Shown: positions 20,172-28,997 of the stretch, in pieces
Numbering within the stretch: position 1 is the stretch's first letter
Layout: each line of letters starts with the position of its first letter
The notes under the pieces: model-generated
The model's database searches: none
The model's input: the letters and a program-made list of their open reading frames with translations, nothing else
Told to the model about the DNA's origin: nothing
Position numbers and translations under genes: made by a program
NCBI RefSeq assembly: GCF_937863155.1
Contig: NZ_CALMFB010000073.1
Span: 1 to 59,592 of the forward strand
From: an uncultured Brevundimonas sp.
Lineage (GTDB): Bacteria > Pseudomonadota > Alphaproteobacteria > Caulobacterales > Caulobacteraceae
DNA: 59,592 bases
Reading direction: 5' to 3'

Positions 20172-20609
20172 TCAGCCCTGCGCGTCCGCCGGGCGAGCCG
20201 CGCGGTTGGCCAGCCACACCCGCATACGGACAATTTCAGCTTCCTGAGTCCGAATGATCTCCTCCGCGAGGCCCTTGACCTCGGGATCCGAACCTTGGTC
20301 GAGCGCAATCCTTGCCATGGCGACCGCCCCCTCGTGGTGGGCGATCATCCCGCGCATGAAGTCGACATCGGCGTCGCCGCTGTAGTCGATGTTCATAGCG
20401 GCGTGCATCCGCTCGTTCGCCTCCTTGTAGGAACGGGTGGCGGGATTATCCGAGGCGGCATCGCCGTGCCCGGCATGCTGGTCGATCGGGCGTGCATCGA
20501 CTGCCGTCGGCTCCGGCGCCGGGCGATCCTGCCGCGAGAGCATCCCGAAGCCGAAGACCGAGATCAGGAGAAAGGCGGCGATGACGCCAACCCAGCCGAG
20601 ACGTTTCAT
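20172..20609 (-). CDS. DUF305 family periplasmic protein
   Basis: 145 residues with an N-terminal membrane anchor or signal ([18 protein letters not shown]). The DUF305 core is [26 protein letters not shown] with the paired His, then [25 protein letters not shown] adds potential metal ligands. DUF305 proteins are ferritin-like four-helix folds repeatedly associated with copper and other metal resistance. AGGA precedes the ATG by 8 bases. Sits 30 bases downstream of the P-type ATPase. Confidence 0.9.
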   Translation of the reverse strand: MKRLGWVGVIAAFLLISVFGFGMLSRQDRPAPEPTAVDARPIDQHAGHGDAASDNPATRSYKEANERMHAAMNIDYSGDADVDFMRGMIAHHEGAVAMARIALDQGSDPEVKGLAEEIIRTQEAEIVRMRVWLANRAARPADAQG

Positions 20610-20639
20610 TGGACTATCCTTTGCTTTCCTGAAGGCGGG

Positions 20640-23201
20640 TCATTCGACGCCGCGCGGACCGCGCCACGCCAGAAGGCGAAGCGCGTTGAAGACGACCAGC
20701 AGGGTGGAACCCTCGTGGAGGGCGACGGCAGGGCCGATGCCGAGACCGAGGATCGTCGCCGGGACGAGGAACGCCACGACCCCGAGGCTGACGAACAGGT
20801 TCTGGCGGATGATGCGGCGGGTTTGACGGCTGAGACCCACGGTGAAGGGCAACTTCGACAAATCATCCGCCATCAAGGCTACGTCAGCGGTCTCCAGGGC
20901 GACGTCCGATCCCGCCGCACCCATGGCGACGCCGACCGTCGCGGTGGCCATCGCCGGAGCATCGTTGACGCCATCGCCGACCATGGCGACCTTGGTCTCC
21001 GCCCGGAGTTTCTTGATGGCGTCGACCTTGTCCTCCGGCATCAGGTCGCCCCACGCCTCGGTCAGCCCGACCTGACCGGCCACCGCCTGGGCCGCCTTCT
21101 GGTGGTCGCCCGAGATCATGATCATGCGGCGAATGCCGAGCGCGCGGAGCGCGGTAAGGGTCTCGCGCGCCTTGGCCCGAGGCGTGTCGAGAAGGCCGAT
21201 GACCCCGAGATCCTTTGTCCCGCGGCGAACCACCATGAGCGTCCGTCCCTGGTTTCGAAGGGCCGCGACGGCGATCTCGGTGTCCGGTGCGAGCGGAGCG
21301 ATGGCCTCCGAACCGAACATCTCCGGTTTGCCGATCCAAACATCCTGGTCGTCCAGGCGTGCCGTGACGCCCTTGCCAGTCAGGCTACGCAAATCCGTTG
21401 CGGTTCGAACGGGGGCGGCGACCAACCGCTGGCTTCCGTCGCGGACGATCGCTTCCGCCAAGGGGTGATCGCTGAGCCGTTCGACCGCGACAGCAATCTC
21501 CAGGAGCTCGCTCTCTGTCGTCTGGCCGAACGGAACGACATCGGTGATCCGCGGCCGCCCCTCGGTCAGCGTCCCGGTCTTGTCAAACGCGATGGCGTCG
21601 AGCGCTCCCAGGTTTTCGAGCGGCGCGCCACCCTTGACGAGAACCCCGGCGCGGGCCGCCCGGGCGACCCCGGACAAAACCGCGCTCGGCGTGGCGATCG
21701 CGAGAGCGCACGGACTGGCGGCCACCAGCACGGCCATCGCCCGATAGAAGCTGTCGCGGAACGGCTCGTCGACGACAACCCATGCAAACAGGAGGACGAA
21801 GGCCAGACCGAGCACGAGGGGCACGAAGACGCGCTCGAAGCGATCAGTGAAGCGCTGGGTCGGCGACTTTTGGGTCTCGGCCTCACTCACCATCCGGACG
21901 ACCTTGGCCAAGGTGGTGTCGTTGGATCGACGCGTCGTTTCGATCTCGATGGCGCCGCCGCCGTTAATGGTGCCGGCGAAGACCACCGACGCCGCCGAGA
22001 CATTCGCCGGCTTGGCGCGGGCCTCCTCGGGGTTCAGGACAGGCTGCTTGTCCACCGGAATGCTCTCCCCTGTCACGGGAGCCTGGTTCACGCTGGATGT
22101 TCCCTTCACGACGAAGCCGTCGGCCGGGAGACGCTCGTTCGGCCGGACGACGACGAGGTCGCCGACTTCCAGCTCTTCGACCGGAAGTTCGACGACGGCC
22201 TCTCCTCGCCGCACATGAGCGGTGCGCGGGGCCAAGGCGGCCAGAGCCTCGATCGCCTTCTTGGCGCGACCCATCGCGAAGTGTTCGAGGGCGTGCCCGA
22301 GGCTGAACAGGAACAGTAGCAGCGCCCCTTCCGCCCAGGCTCCGAGCGCCGCGGCGCCGGCTGCGGCCACCAGCATCAGGGTGTCGATCTCGAAACGCTT
22401 GCGCCGCAGATTCCCGACAGCCTCGCCGACCGTGAACCAGCCGCCCAAGGCATAGGCGATCAGGAAAAGGCCGAAGGGCAGCCATCCCGGCACGCCCGGA
22501 ATGAATTTCTCGATCAGCCAACCAATCGTGAGCGCGACACCGCTGCCGACCGCGAAAATGAGCTCCGTGTTGGGTCCGAGGAAGCCGCCATGACCATGGT
22601 CGTGCCCGTCGCCTTCGGAATGTCCGTGGTCATGGCCATCGCCATCGAAGTGGCCATGGCCGTGACCGTCATCGGGCGTATGACTGGCCTCGTCATCGGA
22701 TGGCGCAGTCGGCTGCGCATCAGGGCGCTTTGCAGTGGCTGAAGCAGCGTCCTCCGTCGCTCCGACCAGTGCGAGGCCGTGGCTCGCAAGGCGATCGACA
22801 AGCGTCTCACGGTTCGTGATCTGCCGGTCGAACTCCAGGCGCAGAGCGCCAGCCGGATCCAGCACCGCCTCGATCACGCCGGCTTCTTCGCCGAGCGCGG
22901 CCGCGAGCGTGCGGGCGTGCCGGGCGTGGCGGACACCCTCCACTCGCCCGACGAGATGCCCGAAACGCTCACTGACCTCGGCTCCGGCCTGACGCGCACG
23001 GCGACGGACCTGAGCCAGCGACAGCTGGTCGGGGTCGTAATGGATGCAAAGCTCTGGGCCTCCCTCGCCTTCGGCGACATGCGCCTCAGAGACGCCGGGT
23101 TCGGCCCGCAACAGCGCGATCAGCCGTCCAACGCAGCCGTCCTGCACATCGGGCGCATGAGGCAGGAGGACGGGAATGTTGAGGCGGAGGGTCTTGGGCA
23201 T
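20640..23201 (-). CDS. Heavy-metal P-type ATPase, P1B-4-like (Zn/Cd/Co export)
   Basis: 853 residues. Order: N-terminal HMA-like fold that lacks CxxC (VQDGCVGRLIALL), a second degenerate one, then a His/Asp/Gly-rich stretch near residues 175-210 (repeats of GDGHDHGH), then about six to eight membrane spans. Catalytic marks: VTGESIPVDK (actuator), SPCALA in place of CPC, AFDKTGTLTEGRP (phosphorylated Asp), SDHPLAEAI, MVGDGVNDAPAMA and the C-terminal HEGSTLLVVFNALRLL. The SPC plus HEGST pair is characteristic of P1B-4 pumps, which move Zn, Cd or Co. The His-rich insert is likely a metal buffer. Confidence 0.93.
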   Translation of the reverse strand: MPKTLRLNIPVLLPHAPDVQDGCVGRLIALLRAEPGVSEAHVAEGEGGPELCIHYDPDQLSLAQVRRRARQAGAEVSERFGHLVGRVEGVRHARHARTLAAALGEEAGVIEAVLDPAGALRLEFDRQITNRETLVDRLASHGLALVGATEDAASATAKRPDAQPTAPSDDEASHTPDDGHGHGHFDGDGHDHGHSEGDGHDHGHGGFLGPNTELIFAVGSGVALTIGWLIEKFIPGVPGWLPFGLFLIAYALGGWFTVGEAVGNLRRKRFEIDTLMLVAAAGAAALGAWAEGALLLFLFSLGHALEHFAMGRAKKAIEALAALAPRTAHVRRGEAVVELPVEELEVGDLVVVRPNERLPADGFVVKGTSSVNQAPVTGESIPVDKQPVLNPEEARAKPANVSAASVVFAGTINGGGAIEIETTRRSNDTTLAKVVRMVSEAETQKSPTQRFTDRFERVFVPLVLGLAFVLLFAWVVVDEPFRDSFYRAMAVLVAASPCALAIATPSAVLSGVARAARAGVLVKGGAPLENLGALDAIAFDKTGTLTEGRPRITDVVPFGQTTESELLEIAVAVERLSDHPLAEAIVRDGSQRLVAAPVRTATDLRSLTGKGVTARLDDQDVWIGKPEMFGSEAIAPLAPDTEIAVAALRNQGRTLMVVRRGTKDLGVIGLLDTPRAKARETLTALRALGIRRMIMISGDHQKAAQAVAGQVGLTEAWGDLMPEDKVDAIKKLRAETKVAMVGDGVNDAPAMATATVGVAMGAAGSDVALETADVALMADDLSKLPFTVGLSRQTRRIIRQNLFVSLGVVAFLVPATILGLGIGPAVALHEGSTLLVVFNALRLLAWRGPRGVE

Positions 23202-23212
23202 GATCGGGCTCC

Positions 23213-23344
23213 TCAGGAGACATCACGGGTAGGGATCGAGCGGTCGGGCACGAACATCCCGGCGCGCTGGGCGACGGCTCCAGCGACGAAGGCGGCGATC
23301 GCCAAAGCCGCACTCAGGAGGATGACCAGTCGCTTGCGGTTCAT
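23213..23344 (-). CDS. 43-residue single-span protein, possibly a truncated remnant
   Basis: MNRKRLVILLSAALAIAAFVAGAVA is a basic start plus one hydrophobic span, followed by an 18-residue tail. It starts 7 bases after the methyltransferase stop and ends 11 bases before the ATPase start, so it fits the operon spacing. It may be a genuine small membrane protein, or the signal-anchor end of a longer periplasmic (for example thioredoxin-like) protein whose rest was lost. Confidence 0.5.
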   Translation of the reverse strand: MNRKRLVILLSAALAIAAFVAGAVAQRAGMFVPDRSIPTRDVS

Positions 23345-23351
23345 CTCGACC

Positions 23352-23963
23352 TCACGGTAGGGCGATGAGAGCGTCGAGCCAGCCGAGGTTCTGGAGGTGC
23401 TCCAGTCCCTCGAACACGGGCAACGCCAGAAGGAAGACAAGGCCGTCGCGGACAGTCCGGAGGAAGAAGGCCGGCCGGACGGACAGTTCCGCCTCATCAC
23501 GCCAGAGGCGCAGGTTCGGAACGAAGCGGGGGGTGCGCACGACGTAGCTGCGGTAGGTGTCGCCGAAGGCCGACGTCAGGAAGCTTTCCTCTCGGCTCGC
23601 GACGATGCGGAACACGATCCAGCAGGCGACGGCGAAGGTGGCGCCGACGGTCAGGCTGCCCGTCTGTGCGCCGATCCCGAATGCGCCGATGAAGCTGAAA
23701 ACATAAAGCGGGTTTCGACACAGCGAATAGGGCCCGCTGGTGACGATCTCCTGCTTCTTTCGGCCGCCGATGTAGAGCGAGCACCAGGCGCGCCCCAGGA
23801 CGCAAACCATGATGGCGATCAGCCCGAGATGTTCGACGGGATGCTCGAGCTGTGGCTGGGCCTTCACGAGAGCGGTCCAGGCCAGCAGGGCGAACAACCC
23901 GGCGGCGATGAAGAGTTTGCGCCAGCGCTGGACGGAGGCGATGTCGATCAACGGCGGGCTCAT
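23352..23963 (-). CDS. Isoprenylcysteine carboxylmethyltransferase-like membrane methyltransferase
   Basis: 203 residues, start ATG 23963 overlapping the CDF stop. Membrane spans near residues 17-35, 48-66 and 84-120. The ICMT/PEMT core is seen in VTSGPYSLCRNPLYVFSFIGAFG (conserved GPY...RNPxY) and in FRIVASREESFLTSAFGDTYRSYVVRTPRFVP, which gives the ExxLxxxFGxxYxxYxxxxxRxxP cofactor motif. Genes of this family are common in Czc-type clusters but their role there is unknown. Confidence 0.88.
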   Translation of the reverse strand: MSPPLIDIASVQRWRKLFIAAGLFALLAWTALVKAQPQLEHPVEHLGLIAIMVCVLGRAWCSLYIGGRKKQEIVTSGPYSLCRNPLYVFSFIGAFGIGAQTGSLTVGATFAVACWIVFRIVASREESFLTSAFGDTYRSYVVRTPRFVPNLRLWRDEAELSVRPAFFLRTVRDGLVFLLALPVFEGLEHLQNLGWLDALIALP

Positions 23964-24565
23964 GTCACCGAGCTCTCCGCGTCGCGTCGCGCAAGGCGCG
24001 CATCGCGTAGAATGTCGAAGCCGCCCTTGGCGGCTATGGCGGCGACCAGCACCCCCACCAGCAGGTCGGGCCACGACTGGTCCAACCACATCACCAGGCC
24101 GCCTGCGACGAGGATGCCGCCGTTCGAGGCGAAATCGTTCAGGCTGAATGTCTCGGCCGCCTTCATGTTGACGTCGCTGCTCTGCTGCCGACGGATCAGC
24201 AGCAGGCAGATCAGATTGGTAACCGCCGCTACGACAGCGAGCACCATCATGGTCGGTCCGACCGGCTCGGTTCCCGTCAGCGTCCGGCGCAGGGCGTCGA
24301 GCAGGACGAGGACCGAGAAGATCAGCAGCATCACGCCGGAGACCTGAGCCGCCCGCGTCTTCCAGATCAGCGCGCGCCCGACGGCGAGGAAGCTGATCAG
24401 ATAGACGGCCGCGTCGGAGCCGTTGTCGACGGCGTTCGCGAGCAGAGCGCTGGAGTCGGCGGCGAGGCCGCCGACTCCCAGGCCCACGAACAGCAGAGCG
24501 TTCAGGAACAGCACCACCAGGAGGGTGCGGCGCTGGACCTGCTCTGTTTCGTGGGCCCCGCTCAT
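23960..24565 (-). CDS. Cation transporter, CDF family (first copy)
   Basis: 201 residues from ATG 24565 (MSGAHETEQVQRRTLLVVL), overlapping the czcA stop by 4 bases. Membrane segments of a cation diffusion facilitator: ALLFVGLGVGGLAADSSALLANAVDNGSDAAVYLISF (with the metal-site Asp residues in place of the usual HxxxD arrangement), SGVMLLIFSVLVLLDAL, MMVLAVVAAVTNLICLLLI, NMKAAETFSLNDFASNGGILVAGGLVMWL. The cytoplasmic C-terminal domain of classical CDFs is almost absent. Likely exports divalent cations to the periplasm, feeding CzcCBA. Confidence 0.85.
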   Translation of the reverse strand: MSGAHETEQVQRRTLLVVLFLNALLFVGLGVGGLAADSSALLANAVDNGSDAAVYLISFLAVGRALIWKTRAAQVSGVMLLIFSVLVLLDALRRTLTGTEPVGPTMMVLAVVAAVTNLICLLLIRRQQSSDVNMKAAETFSLNDFASNGGILVAGGLVMWLDQSWPDLLVGVLVAAIAAKGGFDILRDARLARRDAESSVT

Positions 24566-27500
24566 TCCTCGATCCCTTCCGCCTTCCGGTGTTTCACGGC
24601 CTTGGCCGCGAAGGTCGGAAGGACAAGGAGCGTCAGCGCGGTGGCCGTGAGCAGGCCTCCGATGACCACGGTGGCCAGCGGCTTCTGCACTTCGGCGCCG
24701 GCGCCGTGAGCGAATGCCATCGGGATGAACCCGACGATGGCGACGAGAGCCGTCGTCAGGACGGCGCGAAGCCGGCTTGTCGCGCCTTCGATGGCGGCAA
24801 GACGCGGCGCCGCTCCGCCCGTGAGACGCTCCCGAATGGCCTGCATCAGCACGAGACCGTTCAAGGTCGCGACGCCGGACACGGCGATGAAGCCGACCGC
24901 TGCGGAAACCGAGAACGGCATCCCCCTGAGGACAAGCGCCAGGGCGCCGCCGACCAGAGCCAACGGAACGCACGCGAACACCAGGCCCGCCTCGGCGAAG
25001 GATCCCAGAGCCATGAAAAGCAAGACCCCGATCAGGATGAAGACGATCGGAATGACCAGCCCCAGACGCTGTTCGGCCCGCTTCAGGTTCTCGAACTGGC
25101 CACCCCAGGTCAGGGAGTAGCCGGTCGGAAGATCGACGTCGGCCTCCACCTTGGCCTGGGCCTCGGTGACGAAGCCGCCCAGGTCGCGCCCGCGAACGTT
25201 GGCCTGCACCACCATCCGCCGGCTGCCGTCATTGCGGCTGATCTGGTTCTGTCCTTCCGCGACCTGAATCCGGGCGACGGAGGAGAGCGGCACGGTCACG
25301 CCTGTGGCGGTCGTTACCGGCAGAGCCGCAAGGGCCGCCGGATCATTCCGTGCATCATCCGCGAGACGGACGACGACGCTGAAGCGACGATCGCCTTCGA
25401 AGATTTGCCCGGCCTCGGCGCCGCCGACCGCGGCCGAAACCGCCTCGGAGACATCGGCGGCCGACAAGCCGTAGTTGGCGGCCGCGAAACGATCCACGCT
25501 GACGGTCAGGGTGGGCAGACCCGACGCCTGCTCGACGCGAACGTCGGCCGATCCGGGCGTTGCACGAAGGGCGGCGGCGACCCGGTCCGCAGTGGCCTGC
25601 AGCTGGGTGAAGTCGTCGCCATAGACCATCACGGCGAGGTCGGTCCGAACCCCCGAGATCAGCTCGTTGAAGCGCAGCTCGATGGGCTGGCTGAACTCGA
25701 AGCTGTTGCCGAGTTGTCCGGCGGCGAGCTCTTCGAACCGTTCGATCAGCTCCTCTTTCGGAAGGTTCGGATCGGGCCACTCCTTGCGGTCTTTCAGGAC
25801 GATGACCGCGTCCGAAATGTTCGGCGGCATCGGGTCCACCGCCGCCTCCGCCGTCCCGGTCCGGGCGAAGACAGTCTTCACCTCGGGCTGGGCCTTGATG
25901 ACGCGTTCGAGGGCCATCTGCATCGCCAGCGATTGTTCCAGCGAGGCGGACGGCACGCGCAACGCCTGCATGGCGATATCGCCTTCATCCAGGGTCGGAA
26001 TGAACTCCCGCCCCAAAGAACTGAAGGCGATGCCGCCAATGACGAGGGCGCCGAGCGCGGACGCCAGGACGACTTTGGGCCGGTCGACGGCGGCGCGGAT
26101 CGCCGGTTCGATCCAGCGCCGCGCGTATCGGAGGATGAAGGTCTCGTGCTCGTGGGCGTGGCCGTGCTCATCGACCTCGACCTTCTTCGGATCCCGGACC
26201 AGCAGGGCCGTCATCGCCGGCACGAAGGTGAAGGAGAAGATGAAGGCGCCGACGAGGGCCAGCATCACCGTTGCGCCCATGGGGATGAAGGTCTTGCCCT
26301 CCACGCCCTCAAGCATCAGCAGCGGCGTGAAGACCAGGAGGATGATCAGCTGGCCAAAAGCAGCCGGTTTGACCATCTGACGCGCCGCGGCTCCAGCAAC
26401 CTCGAGCCGCTCCCGACGTGTTAGCATTCGACCGGCTTCGGCCCGCCGCTGGCTGAGCATCAGCAGGGTATTCTCGACCACCACGACCGCGCCGTCGACC
26501 AGAAGGCCGAAGTCCAGCGCGCCGAGGCTCATCAGGTTTCCGCTGATGCCAAAGCGGTTCATGCCGATGACCGCGAACAGGAAGCTGATCGGGATCATCA
26601 GGGCGGTGATCGAGGCCGCACGGATGTTGCCGAGCAGCAGGAACAGCACCACGATCACCAGCAGAGCGCCTTCGATCAGGTTCTTGGCGACGGTTGAGAT
26701 GGTCTTGTTGACCAGCGAGCTGCGGTTCAGGACCGGTTCGGCGACAACGCTCGGCGGCAGGCTCGCGGAAACCTCCTCGAGACGTTCGGCTGCGGCTTGG
26801 GCCACCGTCCGGCTGTTGCCGCCGGCCAGCATCAGCGCCGTACCAACCACGGCCTCGTGGCCGTCGCGGCTGGCGCCGCCGAGACGCGGCGCCTGGCCAA
26901 TCTCGACGGTGGCGACGTCGGCGACCCGGACGACCAGTCCGTTGCGGTTGACGACGGGGGCCTGGGCGAGATCCGGGATGGTCTGCGCCAAGGCGTCGGT
27001 CCGCACGGTCAAGGCTTCGCCGGACCGCTGGACATAGCCAGCGCCAGCCTGGGTGTTGGCCCGTTCCAGCGCGACGACGAGATCGTTCAGGCTCAGACCG
27101 TAACCCGCCAGACGCGCGGCGTCGGGTCGGACCGCATACTCCTTCACATAGCCGCCGTTCACATCAACGCCGGCCAGTCCCTTCGCGGTCCGCATGCGCG
27201 GGGCGATGATCCAGTCCTGAACCGTGCGGAGATAGGTTGCGCGGGCCTGGGGCGTGGTCAGGAGTTCGCCTTCGGGCGTCAGATAGGCGCCGCCGGCCTG
27301 CCAGCCGGGCTCACCCGGTTTGGCGAGGTTGGCGCTGTTGAACGGCTTGAAGTCGACCGTCCACATCAGCACCTCGCCCAGTCCCGTGGTGATGGGCGCA
27401 AGCGCCGGCTCCACGCCTTCGGGCAACCGTTCGCGCGCCTGCGCCATCCGTTCGGCCACCTGCTGGCGGGCGAAGTAGATGTCCGTGTTGTCGGAGAAGA

Positions 27501-27786
27501 TGACCGTGACCTGGCTGAAGCCGTTTCGGCTCAGCGACCGCGTGGTCTGGATGCCAGGAATACCCGCCATCGCGGTTTCGAGCGGATAGGTGACCTGACG
27601 TTCCATCTGCTCGGGCGCGAGCGCTGGCGCGATGGTGTTGATCTGAACCTGCCGGTTGGTGATGTCCGGCACGGCGTCGATGGGTAGCTGCGTCAGGTTG
27701 TAGAGGCCGAAGGCGGCGACGATCGCCGTCGCCAGGACCACGAACCATCGGAAGCGGACCGAGGCTTCGATAAGTGCTTTGAACAT
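24562..27786 (-). CDS. czcA: Heavy-metal efflux RND transporter, CzcA/CusA family
   Basis: 1074 residues, the inner-membrane proton-driven pump of a tripartite system spanning to the outside. The N-terminus has FRWFVVLATAIVAAFGLYNL (TM1) and PIDAVPDITNRQVQINTIAPALAPEQMERQVTYPLE. The TM4 metal-transport motif region reads LGALDFGLLVDGAVVVVENTLL, giving the DFG...DGAVVxxEN signature of the HME branch. Two porter halves repeat, ending with LATVVIGGLLTATALTLLVLPTF. Following czcC and czcB in one operon. The DFG...D/E pattern favours Zn/Co/Cd over monovalent Cu/Ag. Confidence 0.95.
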   Translation of the reverse strand: MFKALIEASVRFRWFVVLATAIVAAFGLYNLTQLPIDAVPDITNRQVQINTIAPALAPEQMERQVTYPLETAMAGIPGIQTTRSLSRNGFSQVTVIFSDNTDIYFARQQVAERMAQARERLPEGVEPALAPITTGLGEVLMWTVDFKPFNSANLAKPGEPGWQAGGAYLTPEGELLTTPQARATYLRTVQDWIIAPRMRTAKGLAGVDVNGGYVKEYAVRPDAARLAGYGLSLNDLVVALERANTQAGAGYVQRSGEALTVRTDALAQTIPDLAQAPVVNRNGLVVRVADVATVEIGQAPRLGGASRDGHEAVVGTALMLAGGNSRTVAQAAAERLEEVSASLPPSVVAEPVLNRSSLVNKTISTVAKNLIEGALLVIVVLFLLLGNIRAASITALMIPISFLFAVIGMNRFGISGNLMSLGALDFGLLVDGAVVVVENTLLMLSQRRAEAGRMLTRRERLEVAGAAARQMVKPAAFGQLIILLVFTPLLMLEGVEGKTFIPMGATVMLALVGAFIFSFTFVPAMTALLVRDPKKVEVDEHGHAHEHETFILRYARRWIEPAIRAAVDRPKVVLASALGALVIGGIAFSSLGREFIPTLDEGDIAMQALRVPSASLEQSLAMQMALERVIKAQPEVKTVFARTGTAEAAVDPMPPNISDAVIVLKDRKEWPDPNLPKEELIERFEELAAGQLGNSFEFSQPIELRFNELISGVRTDLAVMVYGDDFTQLQATADRVAAALRATPGSADVRVEQASGLPTLTVSVDRFAAANYGLSAADVSEAVSAAVGGAEAGQIFEGDRRFSVVVRLADDARNDPAALAALPVTTATGVTVPLSSVARIQVAEGQNQISRNDGSRRMVVQANVRGRDLGGFVTEAQAKVEADVDLPTGYSLTWGGQFENLKRAEQRLGLVIPIVFILIGVLLFMALGSFAEAGLVFACVPLALVGGALALVLRGMPFSVSAAVGFIAVSGVATLNGLVLMQAIRERLTGGAAPRLAAIEGATSRLRAVLTTALVAIVGFIPMAFAHGAGAEVQKPLATVVIGGLLTATALTLLVLPTFAAKAVKHRKAEGIEE

Positions 27787-27794
27787 GACGCCCC

Positions 27795-28997
27795 CTAGTG
27801 CCCGTGCTCGGCTTCGCCCTTGGCCATTTCGGCCTTGAGCAGGAAGGCGTTGGCGGACGCCACGCGTTCAGATCCGGTGAGCCCGCGCAGGATCTCGGTG
27901 CGGCCCGCGGCCTGGCGGCCTGCGAGCACTTGCACGGCTTGGAAGCCGCCCTCGACCTGCACGAAGACCACGGTGTTTCCATCGACGGTCTGGACCGCCT
28001 CGGTGGGCACGGTCATCCCGCCAGTCGCCTCGCCGGTCACGATGGCGCCAGTGACGGCCGAACCGGCTGGCGGCAGAGACGCGCCAGAGGGTCGGGCCCG
28101 GATCACGGTCGCGCCGCTTTCGCTGAGACCGGCGTCGGCGGCGACGCCGGTGACGACGGCGTCGAACTCGCCGTTCGGCCCGGTCACGCGCATCGGCGCA
28201 CCGGCACGCACATTGGCCGCAAGGGCAGGCGGTGCGTTGAAGACCATCTCGACACGAGCAGGATTGCTGACTTCCGCCACCACGCCGCCCTGGGCGACGA
28301 ACCCGCCCGGACCGACCTGGACGCTGCTGACCACGCCCGAGATCGGACTGGTCACGCTGAGCCTGCCCGAAGCGTTCGGAGAGCCAGCGGCCGCCGAGCG
28401 GGCGCGAGCGGCGCGGGTCGCCGCCTCGGCGCTCAGGAACTGGGCGCGTGACGCTTCGACCTCCTGCCGCGCGACGATGCCCTGATCCGCCAGACTGCGA
28501 TTTCGCTCATAGGCCTGGCGCGCCGCTTCAGCGGATGCCCCGGCCGCGTCGGCGTCCGCGCGGAAGGTCGCCGCCTCGCCGCTGACAAGGCTCACAAGCG
28601 GCTGACCGGCGCGGACCGACTGACCCGGCGCGACGAGAACGCGCTCGACGCGACCTCCGACGGCAGCGCCCACGGCAGCGCGAGAATCGACCATCGGCTC
28701 TACGCGGCCGGCGAGCCGGGTCTCCCCTCCTCCTCCGCCGCCGACGCCGACGACCGTGATGCCCGCTGCCTGGATCTCTGCTGCGGTGAGTTCAATCCGA
28801 CCTTCGGTCTCTGCCCCGGCAGCCTCCCCCTCGGCGTGTCCCCCCTCTTCCTCGGCATGGCCGGCTTCGCCTTCGGCGGCAGCCGGCGCGGCGGGTTCGG
28901 AGGACCGGGTGGCCAACCAGAGGCCGCCGCCTCCGAGAATGACCAGGGCGGCGACGCCGCCGATCAGCAGGGTCTTGTTCGACGTGCGCTTGCGCAT
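27795..28997 (-). CDS. czcB: Efflux RND periplasmic adaptor, CzcB family
   Basis: 400 residues. N-terminal anchor TLLIGGVAALVILGGGGLWLAT, then an acidic/His-containing linker (GEAGHAEEEGGHAEGEA) that may bind metal, then the barrel-sandwich and hairpin: VLVAPGQSVRAGQPLVSLVSG and the coiled helices AAGASAEAARQAYERNRSLADQGIVARQEVEASRAQ, VTSPISGVVSSVQVGPGGFV, and the beta-barrel EMVFNAPPALAANVRAG. Links the CzcA pump to the CzcC outer-membrane channel. ATG 28997 overlaps the czcC stop (TGATG). Confidence 0.93.
   Translation of the reverse strand: MRKRTSNKTLLIGGVAALVILGGGGLWLATRSSEPAAPAAAEGEAGHAEEEGGHAEGEAAGAETEGRIELTAAEIQAAGITVVGVGGGGGGETRLAGRVEPMVDSRAAVGAAVGGRVERVLVAPGQSVRAGQPLVSLVSGEAATFRADADAAGASAEAARQAYERNRSLADQGIVARQEVEASRAQFLSAEAATRAARARSAAAGSPNASGRLSVTSPISGVVSSVQVGPGGFVAQGGVVAEVSNPARVEMVFNAPPALAANVRAGAPMRVTGPNGEFDAVVTGVAADAGLSESGATVIRARPSGASLPPAGSAVTGAIVTGEATGGMTVPTEAVQTVDGNTVVFVQVEGGFQAVQVLAGRQAAGRTEILRGLTGSERVASANAFLLKAEMAKGEAEHGH

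Noticed and set aside
20136-22319. 727-residue open frame on the + strand
   Set aside because: Antisense to DUF305 and the P-type ATPase, which carry full catalytic motifs.
24589-26424. 611-residue open frame on the + strand
   Set aside because: Antisense to czcA; composition rich in Arg, His and Gly without any motif.
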